Shown: positions 51,190 through 59,707, counted from the stretch's first letter. The stretch is DNA of 64,000 nt from Actimicrobium antarcticum (GCF_039536745.1 NZ_BAAAZE010000014.1:239794-303793), one strand, 5' to 3'. Notes: a model not told the origin generated them from the letters alone. A program made the numbers and translations.

Positions 51190-52728
51190 TTACAGCAGGT
51201 CTTCCGGCGCCAGCGGCGCGATCAGCCACAGCCCGAAGGCGAACAAGGCACCGACGTCCGGCTCGCTGGTGTAAATGACTTCGACGCCATCGTCGACGGC
51301 CACCCATTCGAGGTCGCCGGTCTTCGCCGACAGGCGCAAGCGATACGAACTTTCATCGTGGTCGGCCTGCATCAGGGTGACCAGTTCACCGGCCAGCGCC
51401 GGGCTGTCGATCACCAGTCCCATTTCGGTATTGGTGCGCGCCGAACGGGCATCCAGATTCAGCGAGCCAATGAACAGGCGTCGCCGGTCTACCATCACGA
51501 CTTTGGCATGCAGGCTGGCGTGGGATGAACCGAACAGGTCGAGATGTCCGCGCTGGCGTGCCCGCACCGGACTGAGTTCGTACAAATGCACGCCCAGCGC
51601 CAGCATCTGGCGCCGGTATTTGGCGTAGCCGACATGCACCAGCGGTGCATCGTTGGCCGCCAGCGAATTGGTCAGCACGACCATGCGAATGTGACGGTCG
51701 GCAAGACGTTGCATTGCGGCAATACCAACCTTGCCAGGAACGAAATAGGGCGAAATTACCGTCACCTCGGACTGCGCACTTTGCATCAGGCGCACGACGT
51801 TGCTGGTGACGGTGTCGTTGCTGCTTTGCTCGGTCAACCCAGCCACCTTGTCGGGCGAATCGGCGACCACGGTGGCACTGGCCCAGGCCAGCGCCAGTTT
51901 GCCGCGATCGATTTCGTCTGCCAGGGGCCCGTATCCAAGCGGGTCGGGGACCTCGGTCGCAACCAGCGAATGCGCTTTCTCCGTCTGGGGCGACTGCTCA
52001 TCGTCACTGAGCCGGAAGCGGGCAAAGGCGCTGATTGGATAGGCATAGTCGCTGTTCCAGAACTGGTCGAACACTACCGAGAGCTGCGGCACGATTGCGC
52101 CCGCTGCGAAGACATCGAGATCAATGAAATTGTTGGCCATGCCTTGCATGAAATATTCATTGCCAATGTTGCGCCCGCCGGTGATGGCCATCGCATTGTC
52201 GGCAACGAACAACTTGTTGTGCATGCGGTGATTGACCCTGCCGAAGTCGCCGATCGAGGCCAGTGCGCGCGTGAACAGACGGTTGCGTCCGCCGGCAAAC
52301 GGATTGAACACCCGCACTTCGAGATTCGGATGGGCCGATAGCCGTGCCAGCATCTCATCCCTGCCCTCGGTGGCGATGTCATCGAGCAGGATGCGCACGC
52401 GCACACCGCGCAAGGCGGCGGCAAGCACTTCGTGTCCGAGCGCGCGGCCGGCCTCATCGTCATGAAACAGGTAGTACTGCAGGTCGAGCGAACGCTGGGC
52501 CCGGCGCGCTAGAGCGACCCGGGTATCGAACGCATAGCCGCCCGTAGGCAACAAACGAAAACCCGACAGTGCATTCGGTGGCAGAGAGGCCTGAACCACC
52601 TGGCCGAGCAGCGTGTCCTGCGGCTTGTCGAACGCAACCGACGCAACCCGGTGGTCATTGGCCGGCAGCGCGACACAGCCGGACAGCACGAGCAGCAGCG
52701 CCAACGTCGCGAAAAAGGACGGCTTCAC
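51190..52728 (-). CDS. phospholipase D-family lipoprotein, cardiolipin synthase ClsC-like
   Basis: The 512-residue protein has a lipobox (L-L-L-V-L-S-G-C) and two HKD motifs: H-N-K-L-F-V-A-D in the first half and H-A-K-V-V-M-V-D in the second, each with a following G-G-R-N or G-S-L-N. ClsC-like enzymes make cardiolipin at the membrane. The start is GTG 52726-52728, which overlaps the stop of the AsmA-family gene as GTGA and directly begins the lipoprotein signal. It is translationally coupled to the AsmA-family gene, and both act on the cell envelope, so a shared role in lipid homeostasis is plausible. Confidence 0.85.
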   Translation of the reverse strand: MKPSFFATLALLLVLSGCVALPANDHRVASVAFDKPQDTLLGQVVQASLPPNALSGFRLLPTGGYAFDTRVALARRAQRSLDLQYYLFHDDEAGRALGHEVLAAALRGVRVRILLDDIATEGRDEMLARLSAHPNLEVRVFNPFAGGRNRLFTRALASIGDFGRVNHRMHNKLFVADNAMAITGGRNIGNEYFMQGMANNFIDLDVFAAGAIVPQLSVVFDQFWNSDYAYPISAFARFRLSDDEQSPQTEKAHSLVATEVPDPLGYGPLADEIDRGKLALAWASATVVADSPDKVAGLTEQSSNDTVTSNVVRLMQSAQSEVTVISPYFVPGKVGIAAMQRLADRHIRMVVLTNSLAANDAPLVHVGYAKYRRQMLALGVHLYELSPVRARQRGHLDLFGSSHASLHAKVVMVDRRRLFIGSLNLDARSARTNTEMGLVIDSPALAGELVTLMQADHDESSYRLRLSAKTGDLEWVAVDDGVEVIYTSEPDVGALFAFGLWLIAPLAPEDLL

Positions 52729-54689
52729 GGCACCGCCCTGTCGCCGGTCTGGTGCGCTCTGGCAGTGGTTTTGGCCGCGGCGCGTGGCTTGTCGGCAAAC
52801 ACCGCCTTGCAAGGATCGGTACCGGGATTGGCACCATCCCACAGCGCCGTGCCGACGATGCTCAGGCCACCCGTGACAATCGCCGCACCGAGCCTGCCCA
52901 GTGCAGACGGCGTGCCAACCGGATCGAGCTTTATTTGCGGTTTGACCAGCGGGCCGGTGATGCTGACATCACCAGCCAGCGCCGACAGGCCGAGGCTGAT
53001 CCCGGATCGGGCGCGTACCCGGCCACGCAGATCCAGCGTTTGCTGGCGCAGGTCGATGGCGCCGCCAGTGAGCAACTGGCTGGCCTGGCTGCGCGCACCC
53101 ACCAGTTGATCAGCACTGGCGCGGCCACGCGCAAAGGCAAGGTTGGCACCGACGCAATCGAGCTGAATCCGGTTTTCGTCACGGACAGAAAAGAGCGGTA
53201 TCAGACCCGTCAGCAACGCCTCGGCCTCGGCCCCGGTACGGCTGGTGATGACGGCAGGTCCGAGCCGGATACTGACCGGACCGGTGAGCGACGCGGCCAT
53301 CTCTTTCATCGAGTCGCCGCTGGCATCGACCACCGCGGTGAGCTGGATCGGACCACCCGTCAGCGGCGCGGCATGGCCGGTGGCGACGATCCATTTTTGC
53401 AGGGACACGTCGTGCAATTGCAGGTCGAGATGGGCCTGCCGGGATGGCGCCGACAGGGTCAGGTCCGCGCTGGCGTGGCCATCGAGCAGACCGGCCTTGA
53501 TCGCGCTGACGTGCAGCTGGTCGCCGTCGAGCAGCATGCGGGTGCTGACATTGGTGAGTTCAATGCCGGGACGCGTTTTAAGACTGGCAACCTGCACCTC
53601 TGCGGTGCCCTGAAAATCGGTCAATGCCGCCAGCACGCGCCACGGAAACAGATGCGTGCGAAACAGTTCACCGGGCGGTGCCGGCGGCAGCGGCGGACGT
53701 CCCGCATCCGTCAAAGTCTGGACCCAGTCCAGACGCGGTATCGACAACTGCGCGTCGACCGTTGGTCTGGCACTGGCCGGATCGAACTGGGCGCTACCGG
53801 TGACCTGCAATTTGCCCAATCGACCATCGATGGCCGTGGCGCTGATCTTGCCACCGGACTCGCGCAGGTCGGCGCTCAGTGCAATCGGTGCGATGGTGCG
53901 CGAAGGAATATTTAAAAAAGCCAGCAAGTCGTTGGGCCGCTCGGCCTCCAGCCGCACCTTGAAAGCGGCGTTGGTCAGCACCGCCTGCAACGGCATGCGA
54001 CCGTCCAGCATCAGTCGCGCCGATCCGGTCTGCAGCGTGATCTGACCATTCGACAGCGTGGATAAATCATCGAGCCGGGCCGTGGCGATCAGGTCGCGGT
54101 TATCGCGTTTGAGCAGCGCATCGAGTCGCACCGCGCGCCAGCCAGGCTGCGTGTCGAGGTGCAACCGCTCGATGCGGGTGATGCCGTCATCGAAGCGCGC
54201 GCTGCGGTAGCGCACCGCGACATTCTGCAGATCCAGCGCGGTCATCCGGCTCAGGTCGGACAGACCGGCGCCGGTGCGGGGTCGCTGAGGCAGGGTCCAG
54301 CTATATGTGCCCCGGGCATCGCTGTCGAGGTCGAGTTGTACGCCGCTCGCCGTCAACGTTTGCAGGTGCACCTGCCCCAGCAACAGCGGCCACACGGCCA
54401 GTCGTACCGATACCTGCTCGGCCTGCAGCAACAGCGGTGCGCGCGCCCAGGCGGGATTGGCGACAGTCACTTTGCGCACATCGATACCGGGCATCGGCAG
54501 CAGGTGCAACTCCAGCGCACCAATGCGGACCTCGCGGCCGCTAGCCTCGGACAGACGTTGTTCGATCGGGCTGATCCAGCGCTGCCCATTGAACAGGAAG
54601 TACGCTCCGATGGCGCCGACAATGAGTAGCACCAGCACTGCAATGGCTGCGCGTACTACCAATCGTGAGGTTCTGCGAACTGATTGCAT
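52725..54689 (-). CDS. AsmA-family envelope protein
   Basis: The 654-residue protein has one N-terminal membrane helix (A-A-I-A-V-L-V-L-L-I-V-G-A-I-G-A-Y-F-L) followed by a long, beta-rich periplasmic region of AsmA type: an N-terminal AsmA domain and a C-terminal part (I-D-L-R-Q-Q-T-L-D-L-R-G-R-V, then V-S-I-T-G-P-L-V-K-P-Q-I) typical of the family. AsmA-like proteins are thought to move phospholipids between membranes. It is coupled to the ClsC-like gene downstream. Upstream on the same strand lies the csbD terminator, so this gene has its own promoter. Confidence 0.85.
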   Translation of the reverse strand: MQSVRRTSRLVVRAAIAVLVLLIVGAIGAYFLFNGQRWISPIEQRLSEASGREVRIGALELHLLPMPGIDVRKVTVANPAWARAPLLLQAEQVSVRLAVWPLLLGQVHLQTLTASGVQLDLDSDARGTYSWTLPQRPRTGAGLSDLSRMTALDLQNVAVRYRSARFDDGITRIERLHLDTQPGWRAVRLDALLKRDNRDLIATARLDDLSTLSNGQITLQTGSARLMLDGRMPLQAVLTNAAFKVRLEAERPNDLLAFLNIPSRTIAPIALSADLRESGGKISATAIDGRLGKLQVTGSAQFDPASARPTVDAQLSIPRLDWVQTLTDAGRPPLPPAPPGELFRTHLFPWRVLAALTDFQGTAEVQVASLKTRPGIELTNVSTRMLLDGDQLHVSAIKAGLLDGHASADLTLSAPSRQAHLDLQLHDVSLQKWIVATGHAAPLTGGPIQLTAVVDASGDSMKEMAASLTGPVSIRLGPAVITSRTGAEAEALLTGLIPLFSVRDENRIQLDCVGANLAFARGRASADQLVGARSQASQLLTGGAIDLRQQTLDLRGRVRARSGISLGLSALAGDVSITGPLVKPQIKLDPVGTPSALGRLGAAIVTGGLSIVGTALWDGANPGTDPCKAVFADKPRAAAKTTARAHQTGDRAVP

Positions 54690-54797
54690 CGGCGTTCTTT
54701 AGTGCAAGAAAATGGCAAGTCTAACGTAATGCCGGAGGCATGGTGTCTTCGGGCAACTACCCGGCAATCCTGAAGTCGTCGCCAGGTAAACAACAAA

Positions 54798-54831
54798 TGC
54801 CCGAAATACGCAGAGCTGCGTACTTCGGGCA
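54798..54831 (-). terminator. terminator of csbD
   Basis: TGCCCGAA-A-TACGCA pairs with TGCGTA-C-TTCGGGCA across a 4-base loop, with one mismatch. On the minus strand it is followed by TTTGTTGTTT. It lies 33 bp after the csbD stop. Confidence 0.8.
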
Positions 54832-54863
54832 CTTTGCTCGCCAGTCAGGCAAGACCGCCAAGC

Positions 54864-55043
54864 TTACTTGGTTTGGTCCTTGATGAATTCCTTGGCATCG
54901 CCCAGACCTTTTTGGGCCTTGCCTTCTACTTGCTTGCCGAGACCCTTGGCTTGCTGTTCCTTGCTACCGGTCAGCTTGCCAACTTCTTCCTGTACCTTGC
55001 CTGCGATGTCTTTGGCTTCGCCTTTTAGCTGATCTTTGTTCAT
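54864..55043 (-). CDS. CsbD-family stress protein (59 aa)
   Basis: The 59-residue protein starts M-N-K-D-Q-L-K-G-E-A-K-D-I-A-G-K-V-Q-E-E and continues with Q-A-K-G-L-G-K-Q-V-E-G-K-A-Q-K-G-L-G, the Lys/Ala/Glu-rich repeats of CsbD. GGAG lies eight bases upstream of the start. CsbD proteins are abundant small stress proteins; their biochemical role is unclear. A strong terminator follows. The gene is short and easy to miss. Confidence 0.88.
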   Translation of the reverse strand: MNKDQLKGEAKDIAGKVQEEVGKLTGSKEQQAKGLGKQVEGKAQKGLGDAKEFIKDQTK

Positions 55044-55174
55044 GCTGATTCTCCTGAAAATTGGTCAAGTGGCAGGACGTGCGGCACGACGGTACTGATT
55101 GCTTGTCTGTGCGCAGGTTGATTCCTGTTGCTGCAAACGATACGGGGACTGCGGCCCCGCTTCTGTGCGCTGCT

Positions 55175-55354
55175 TCACATACTTGTTCGATTGATAGCAC
55201 GGCTCTTGACCGGCACGATCGGCGGGTCCTTGATTTCGGGATTCGGATGCGGTGCTGGATCGCCCTCGGGAACCGGCTCGTCGCCGGGCAACGGTTCCTC
55301 TTCCGGCACCGGGGCGCGATGGGCATGGACCGGGTGGATGGCAAGTTGAAACAT
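55175..55354 (-). CDS. small Pro/Glu/Asp-rich protein (59 aa)
   Basis: The frame starts at ATG 55354 with AGGAA upstream. The product reads P-V-P-E-E-E-P-L-P-G-D-E-P-V-P-E-G-D-P-A-P-H-P-N-P-E-I-K-D-P-P, an acidic proline-rich tail that is surely disordered. Similar short proteins occur next to stress genes in related betaproteobacteria, from memory. No fold or catalytic function is evident. It lies upstream of csbD on the same strand, with a 131-bp gap. Confidence 0.5.
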   Translation of the reverse strand: MFQLAIHPVHAHRAPVPEEEPLPGDEPVPEGDPAPHPNPEIKDPPIVPVKSRAINRTSM

Positions 55355-55515
55355 GGTGGGTTCCTTGACAGGCTTGGGGTGACCAGGGCGGGTGATGCAG
55401 AACAATGTGAGCGAACCTGAAACCGATTGGTTTGCGTCACCCGTTCATCGGTAAAATACGCTGTCGCGTCGCTTCCCAACGTGCGCTTGCTCACACTTCA
55501 CCGACATTCATCCCC

Positions 55516-55935
55516 ATGGCCAAACCCAATTCCGATAACCGGTTCACCAACATCGCGATCACGCTGATCCTGCTGTTGCTGGTAGCGGTCTTTGCTGCCC
55601 TCTGGTTTTATCGGATACGCACGCCCGTTGCAGATACCCGCGTCAATTACGCCATCGTCGGTCCGCTGGTCATCAGCACGGACGACTATTCGCTGGGCAC
55701 CCGGATCGCGATACAAACCACCCTGAACGATACTGAATGGGCCGCCAAGAACCAGCCGGCGATGCGTACCCTGATCGAAACCACCCTGCGCTCGGTCGAC
55801 CCTGAACAGGTCCGTAAATCGGGCGGATTGGCGGCGCTGCAGTTACTGCTTAAGGACATCGTCAATCAGGGGCTGCAAACCAGGAAGGTCGAGCAGATAT
55901 TGCTCACCGACTTCTTGCTGCAAACCGACGTCTGA
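55516..55935 (+). CDS. FliL-like single-pass membrane protein
   Basis: The 139-residue protein has one N-terminal membrane helix (I-A-I-T-L-I-L-L-L-L-V-A-V-F-A-A-L-W-F-Y) and a periplasmic domain that ends I-L-L-T-D-F-L-L-Q-T-D-V. This resembles the C-terminal end of FliL, which stabilises the flagellar stator. No other flagellar genes are in the window. The start at 55516 begins just before the helix. The similarity is weak, so it may simply share the topology. Confidence 0.55.
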   Translation: MAKPNSDNRFTNIAITLILLLLVAVFAALWFYRIRTPVADTRVNYAIVGPLVISTDDYSLGTRIAIQTTLNDTEWAAKNQPAMRTLIETTLRSVDPEQVRKSGGLAALQLLLKDIVNQGLQTRKVEQILLTDFLLQTDV

Positions 55936-55963
55936 GCGCCCCCGCCAACTTCAGGAGAGAGCC

Positions 55964-56152
55964 ATGCAATACCGCCATTACAAAGGCGGCGTCTACACGC
56001 TGATCGGCCCGGCCACGCTGGAAGCCGACCTGACGCCGATGATTGTCTACCGTGCCGCGGACGGCTCGCTGTGGATTCGACCGGCTGCAGTGTTCCATGA
56101 AATGATCGACATCGACGGGGTGCAGGTGCCGCGTTTTGCACCGATGCCATGA
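55964..56152 (+). CDS. DUF1653 family protein (62 aa)
   Basis: The short protein matches the whole DUF1653 pattern: Y-R-H-Y-K-G-G-V-Y-T-L-I-G at the start, P-M-I-V-Y-R-A-A-D-G-S-L-W-I-R-P in the middle and V-P-R-F at the end. AGGAG lies upstream of the ATG. Function is unknown. It lies 28 bp after the FliL-like gene and 55 bp before the pseudouridine synthase on the same strand. Confidence 0.8.
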   Translation: MQYRHYKGGVYTLIGPATLEADLTPMIVYRAADGSLWIRPAAVFHEMIDIDGVQVPRFAPMP

Positions 56153-56207
56153 CGATGTGCACGCGCTTTTGTTGCCGGGCATTTGGCGCTTCTGCTACAG
56201 TCCGGCC

Positions 56208-56927
56208 ATGAAAAAACTGACCTTGGACCGCATCCTGCAATCGCAGGGATTCGGCACCCGCAAATGGTGCCGCCAGCTGATCGACGCCGGCGAAGTATCC
56301 GTCGCCGGCGCCGTGATCGACGACTACCGCACTGCCTTTGACACGACCGGATTGACCTTCAGGCTGTTTGACGAAGACTGGGACTTCCACGAGCACGTCT
56401 TCCTGGCGCTGCACAAACCACCCAACTTCGAATGCTCGCGCAAGCCCAGCCATCATCCGGGCGTGCTGACGATCCTGCCGGAGCAGTTCACCTGGCGCGA
56501 CGTGCAACCGGTCGGACGGCTGGACCACGACACTACCGGCTTGTTGCTGATGTCGGACCACGGCCCGTTCATCCATACCCAGTCATCACCGAAATCGCAT
56601 ATCCCGAAAGTATATGTCGCCACCACCGCCGACCCGGTCACACCGGAACTGGTGGCCCTGCTGCTGGCGGGCGTACAGCTCAACGATGAACCGGCACCAC
56701 TGGCGGCAGTACGCTGCAGCGCAGTCGACAGCCACCGCATCGAAATCGTGCTGGAGCAGGGCAAATACCATCAGGTCAAACGCATGCTGGCAGCCGCTGG
56801 CAACCATTGCGCGGCATTACAACGGGTAGCGATCGGGCGACTCACGCTGGCGGGGCTGGGGCTGGAAGAAGGCGAATGGTGCTATCTCGATGCAGCGGAG
56901 CTGGCGTTGCTGGTGGCAGGGGAATAG
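56208..56927 (+). CDS. rsuA: RsuA-family pseudouridine synthase
   Basis: The 239-residue protein has an N-terminal S4-like RNA-binding domain (L-D-R-I-L-Q-S-Q-G-F-G-T-R-K) and the catalytic G-R-L-D-H-D-T-T-G-L-L-L with the nucleophile Asp. It also has K-V-Y-V-A-T-T and G-K-Y-H-Q-V-K-R-M-L, as in RsuA, which modifies 16S rRNA position 516. The start at 56208 fits the S4 domain. The last ~69 bases are repeated at 58106-58174, across the palindromic repeat island. The two copies differ only at synonymous sites, and both keep the TAG stop. Confidence 0.85.
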   Translation: MKKLTLDRILQSQGFGTRKWCRQLIDAGEVSVAGAVIDDYRTAFDTTGLTFRLFDEDWDFHEHVFLALHKPPNFECSRKPSHHPGVLTILPEQFTWRDVQPVGRLDHDTTGLLLMSDHGPFIHTQSSPKSHIPKVYVATTADPVTPELVALLLAGVQLNDEPAPLAAVRCSAVDSHRIEIVLEQGKYHQVKRMLAAAGNHCAALQRVAIGRLTLAGLGLEEGEWCYLDAAELALLVAGE

Positions 56928-56928
56928 C
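56860..56928 (+). repeat. 69-bp direct repeat, copy in the rsuA 3' end
   Basis: This 3'-terminal segment of the pseudouridine synthase gene recurs at 58106-58174 with 67 of 69 bases equal. It marks the left boundary of a 1.2-kb island of inverted and tandem repeats. Confidence 0.85.
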
Positions 56929-57040
56929 GCGGAAGTCACGCTCAACGACGCCGCCAGTTGTGCAGATTGGGCTGCGAAGCCAGCCCTTTCAAAGTGGGCG
57001 TTGCCTGAAAATTTCACCAAAAAAAACTACCGACTGGTAG

Positions 57041-57180
57041 TTGCGAAGCCCAACATGCGTCAGGTTGCTTTGCGGGTCGCCACGAGGCGCGGTCTGCGGT
57101 CTGCGGTAGCTAAAACGGGTTGCGCTCCGTGGAGCCAAGCCGGGTGCGGCCCGGCAGCCGGTCACTTCTTTTTGCTTCGC
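57041..57180 (+). repeat. dispersed intergenic repeat, copy A
   Basis: The block starts with a GAAGCCCAACATGCG element and ends with CACTTCTTTTTGCTTCGC. Other copies lie at 57192-57366, 57982-58097 (inverted) and 63842-64000. It shows no coding sense in any frame that is shared across copies. Confidence 0.85.
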
Positions 57181-57191
57181 TGTTTCGTAGG

Positions 57192-57366
57192 TTGGGCTGC
57201 AAAGCCCAACATGCGTCAGGTTCCTTTGCGGGTCGCCACGACACGCGGTCTGCGGTCTGCGGTAGCTAAAACGGGTTGTGCTCCGTGGAGCCAAGCCGGG
57301 TGCGGCCCGGCAGCCGGTCACTTCTTTTTGCTTCGCCAAAAAGCAGTAACCAAGAAAAAGGCGACC
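57192..57366 (+). repeat. dispersed intergenic repeat, copy B
   Basis: Tandem to copy A and in the same orientation. It opens with TTGGGCTGCAAAGCCCAAC, itself an inverted repeat, and continues past the shared block with CAGTAACCAAGAAAAAGGCG. Confidence 0.85.
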
Positions 57367-57480
57367 GCTAGACCGCTGCCCTGCGGGTTCCCAAATACCG
57401 TGCCCGGTCAGGGGGAGGGCCGCAAACTCGCTGCGCTCAGACAGTGCGGCCCTCTTGTCCCCTGCCCGGACACGGTATTT

Positions 57481-57864
57481 GGCAGCGGCCTTTTATGCGG
57501 AATTCAACGTCAAAACCAAGCCCAGCCTTGGTGATTCGATCATGGTTGGGCTCGCTTTGCGCGAGAAAGATGACTTGTAAAAGCCTTGTCGGTTTTGGTT
57601 TTGATGTTGGTTTTGACGTTGGTTTTGACGTTGGTTTTGACGTTGGTTTTGACGTTGGTTTTGACGTTGGTTTTGACGTTGGTTTTGACGTTGGTTTTGA
57701 CGTTGGTTTTGACGTTGGTTTTGACGTTGGTTTTGACGTTGGTTTTGAAGTCGATGTCGATATCGACGAGGAAGCCTTCTCGCGCAAAGCGAGCCTAACC
57801 AACGTTCAATCGTCAAGGCTGGGCTTGGTTTTGACCTTGAATTCCGCATAAAAAGATCGCTGCC
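57481..57864. repeat. large imperfect inverted repeat around a minisatellite
   Basis: Bases 57481-57568 pair with 57777-57864 in reverse complement. Key matching blocks are TATGCGGAATTCAA/TTGAATTCCGCATA, AAAACCAAGCCCAGCCTT/AAGGCTGGGCTTGGTTTT and GGCTCGCTTTGCGCGAGAA on one strand against its complement. Outer segments (57365-57480 and 57865-57948) also pair, less well, through the shared GCAAACTCGCT and CAGACAGTGCGG blocks. Confidence 0.85.
57597..57740 (+). repeat. 12-bp minisatellite, 12 tandem units
   Basis: Twelve copies of GGTTTTGACGTT follow each other without a shift; the first has GATGTT, and a degenerate thirteenth follows at 57741. All six frames stay partly open through it because the unit is a multiple of three, giving spurious low-complexity frames. 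It sits at the centre of the inverted repeat. Confidence 0.95.
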
Positions 57865-57948
57865 AAAAACCGGGTACGGCAAGAGGATCAGAAGCCCGCA
57901 CTGTCTGAGCGTAGCGAGTTTGCGGGCCTCCCTCTTGCCGTACCCGGT

Positions 57949-57981
57949 NNNNNNNNNNNNNNNNNNNNNNNNNNNNNNNNN
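57949..57981. other. assembly gap (33 Ns)
   Basis: The run of Ns lies in the right arm of the palindromic island, exactly where inverted repeats would defeat short-read assembly. The true gap length is unknown. Confidence 0.98.
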
Positions 57982-58097
57982 CTGCCGGGCCGCACCCGGC
58001 TTGCATCAACGGAGCGCAACCCGTTTTAGCTACCGACGACCGCACGCCGTGGCGACCTACAAGGCAGCTTGACGCATGTTGGGCTTCGCAGCCCAAC
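57982..58097 (-). repeat. dispersed intergenic repeat, inverted copy C
   Basis: This is the reverse complement of the block in copies A, B and D, from CTGCCGGGCCGCACCCGGC at the gap edge to TTGGGCTTCGCAGCCCAAC. Together with copies A and B it makes the whole island an imperfect palindrome. Confidence 0.8.
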
Positions 58098-58105
58098 AAT
58101 TCTGA

Positions 58106-58174
58106 GGCTGGAAGAAGGCGAATGGTGTTATCTCGATGCGGCGGAGCTGGCGTTGCTGGTGGCAGGGGAATAGC
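58106..58174 (+). repeat. 69-bp direct repeat, downstream copy of the rsuA 3' end
   Basis: This copy repeats the last 23 codons of the pseudouridine synthase, including the stop codon, 1246 bp downstream. The two differences (C/T and A/G) are both at third codon positions and keep the amino acids. Confidence 0.85.
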
Positions 58175-58221
58175 TTGGCCGACTGCAGTACAAACCATGA
58201 TGCTCGTAGCCAGCCTGCTCG

Positions 58222-59502
58222 CTAAAGAACCAGAATCGCCCGAAAATCATTGACATTGGTGCGCGTCGGCCCACTCACGACCAGGTCGCCGAGCGCATCG
58301 AAAAAGCCGTAGCCATCGTTATTTTCCAGCAGCTTTTTGGCGCGCAGACCGAACGCACCAGCCCGGGCTAGCGAGTCCGGTTGCAGCAACGCGCCGGCAT
58401 TGTCTTCGGAACCATCGATGCCATCGGTATCGCAGGCAATCGCGTGGATATCCGCAACCCCGTCCAGCGCAACCGCCAGACTCAGCAGAAATTCGGCATT
58501 GCGCCCGCCCCGCCCCGTGCCGCGCACCGTGACGGTCGTCTCGCCACCCGAAATGATGACGCAGGGGCGCGCAAATGGCTGGCCGCGCAGCGCCACCTGG
58601 CGCGCCAGCGCGGCATGCATCAGACCGATGTCGCGCGCCTCGCCTTCAATGCCATCGGACAGGATGTACGCCGGAATACCGGCGGCCCGTGCGGTGGCCG
58701 CTGCCGCTTCCAGCGCATGCTGGGCAGTCGCGATGACGTGGTGGGTGTTACGGGCGAAGCGCGGGTCACCCGGTTTCGGAGTTTCGCCAGCGCCGGATTG
58801 CAGATGCTGGCGCACGCTGTCGGGGACGATAATTGCATATTTGTCGAGGACCGCCAGCGCTTCGGCGCAGGTGGTCGGGTCGGTCAGCGTCGGACCGCTG
58901 GCGATGACACCGGGTTCGTCGCCGGGCACATCCGAAATCAGCAGGGTCACCACGCGCGCCGGTGCGCAAGCCAGCGCAAGCCGGCCGCCCTTGATGGCCG
59001 ACAGATGCTTGCGCACGCAATTCATTTCGCCGATCGCCGCGCCGCTTTTGAGCAGCGCCTTGTTGATCGCCTGCTTCTGCTCCAGCGTGATGCCCTCGCC
59101 CGGCAAGGCCAGCAGTGCCGAGCCGCCACCGCTGATCAGGCACAGCACCAGATCGTCTTCCGTCAATCCCTGCACCAGTTGCATCATGCGGCCAGCCGCA
59201 TCGCGACCGGCTTCGTCCGGCACGGGGTGTGCGGCTTCGACGACCTCAATGCGGCGGCAATCGGCACCGTGGCCGTAACGCGTGACCACCATCCCGGACA
59301 ACGCGCCCGGCCAGTGCTGCTCGACGACTTGCGCCATGGCAGCGGCACCTTTGCCGGCGCCGATGACCAGCGTGCGGCCTTTGGGCGGGGGCGCTGGCAA
59401 AAACGCTGGCAGGCATTTTTCGGCACTGACAGCGGCGACCGCGCTGGCATACAAATCGAGCAAAATTTGACGAGGGACAAGAGATGTGATCGGAGTGGGC
59501 AT
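58222..59502 (-). CDS. glycerate 2-kinase (MOFRL family; GckA/TtuD-like)
   Basis: The 426-residue protein has the glycerate-kinase features: V-I-G-A-G-K-G-A-A-A-M-A near residue 50, C-L-I-S-G-G-G-S-A-L-L near residue 120, and a MOFRL C-terminal domain (I-S-G-G-E-T-T-V-T-V and G-R-G-G-R-N-A-E-F-L-L, ending with D-G-I-D-G-S-E-D-N-A-G-A). It phosphorylates glycerate to 2-phosphoglycerate. An older name for the family is hydroxypyruvate reductase TtuD. The start at 59502 begins the conserved region. It is divergent from the chemoreceptor gene across a 328-bp spacer with palindromes. Confidence 0.9.
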   Translation of the reverse strand: MPTPITSLVPRQILLDLYASAVAAVSAEKCLPAFLPAPPPKGRTLVIGAGKGAAAMAQVVEQHWPGALSGMVVTRYGHGADCRRIEVVEAAHPVPDEAGRDAAGRMMQLVQGLTEDDLVLCLISGGGSALLALPGEGITLEQKQAINKALLKSGAAIGEMNCVRKHLSAIKGGRLALACAPARVVTLLISDVPGDEPGVIASGPTLTDPTTCAEALAVLDKYAIIVPDSVRQHLQSGAGETPKPGDPRFARNTHHVIATAQHALEAAAATARAAGIPAYILSDGIEGEARDIGLMHAALARQVALRGQPFARPCVIISGGETTVTVRGTGRGGRNAEFLLSLAVALDGVADIHAIACDTDGIDGSEDNAGALLQPDSLARAGAFGLRAKKLLENNDGYGFFDALGDLVVSGPTRTNVNDFRAILVL

Positions 59503-59677
59503 GATCGACTTTGCGGGATTGGGCGGGAGGGTGATTATGCCGCAGCGTGACGGTGCGGCGCGGTCTGGCGCCGATGAATTGTTTTCACGAAGAGCTCGGG
59601 ACGGCACCGATTCCGGTCGTCTTGAAGAGAGGATCATTCCAAAGAAGTCGGCGTGTATTTGCAATTTAGCAATAAAT

Positions 59678-59707
59678 TTCTTTTGTGAATTTTATTTCAC
59701 AAAAGAA
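59678..59707. promoter_or_regulatory. perfect inverted repeat between gckA-like and mcp genes
   Basis: TTCTTTTGTGAA (59678-59689) and TTCACAAAAGAA (59696-59707) are perfect 12-bp arms around TTTTAT. A second, smaller palindrome TTTAC-GAA-GTAAA follows at about 59712-59724. The 328-bp divergent spacer (59503-59830) holds no gene; this is a likely operator region for one or both neighbours. Confidence 0.55.

Noticed and set aside
52569..53915. 448-codon plus-strand frame antisense to the AsmA/ClsC-like genes
   Set aside because: Low-complexity Arg/Gln-rich translation without motifs; the minus-strand genes are well supported.
57597..57740. CRISPR-like array
   Set aside because: Units are contiguous 12-mers without spacers, and no cas genes are present.
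57444..57882. Open frames through the minisatellite giving GFDV or PTSK repeat proteins on both strands
   Set aside because: They arise because the repeat unit is 12 bp with no stop in several frames; there is no ribosome site and no shared frame in the flanking inverted repeats.
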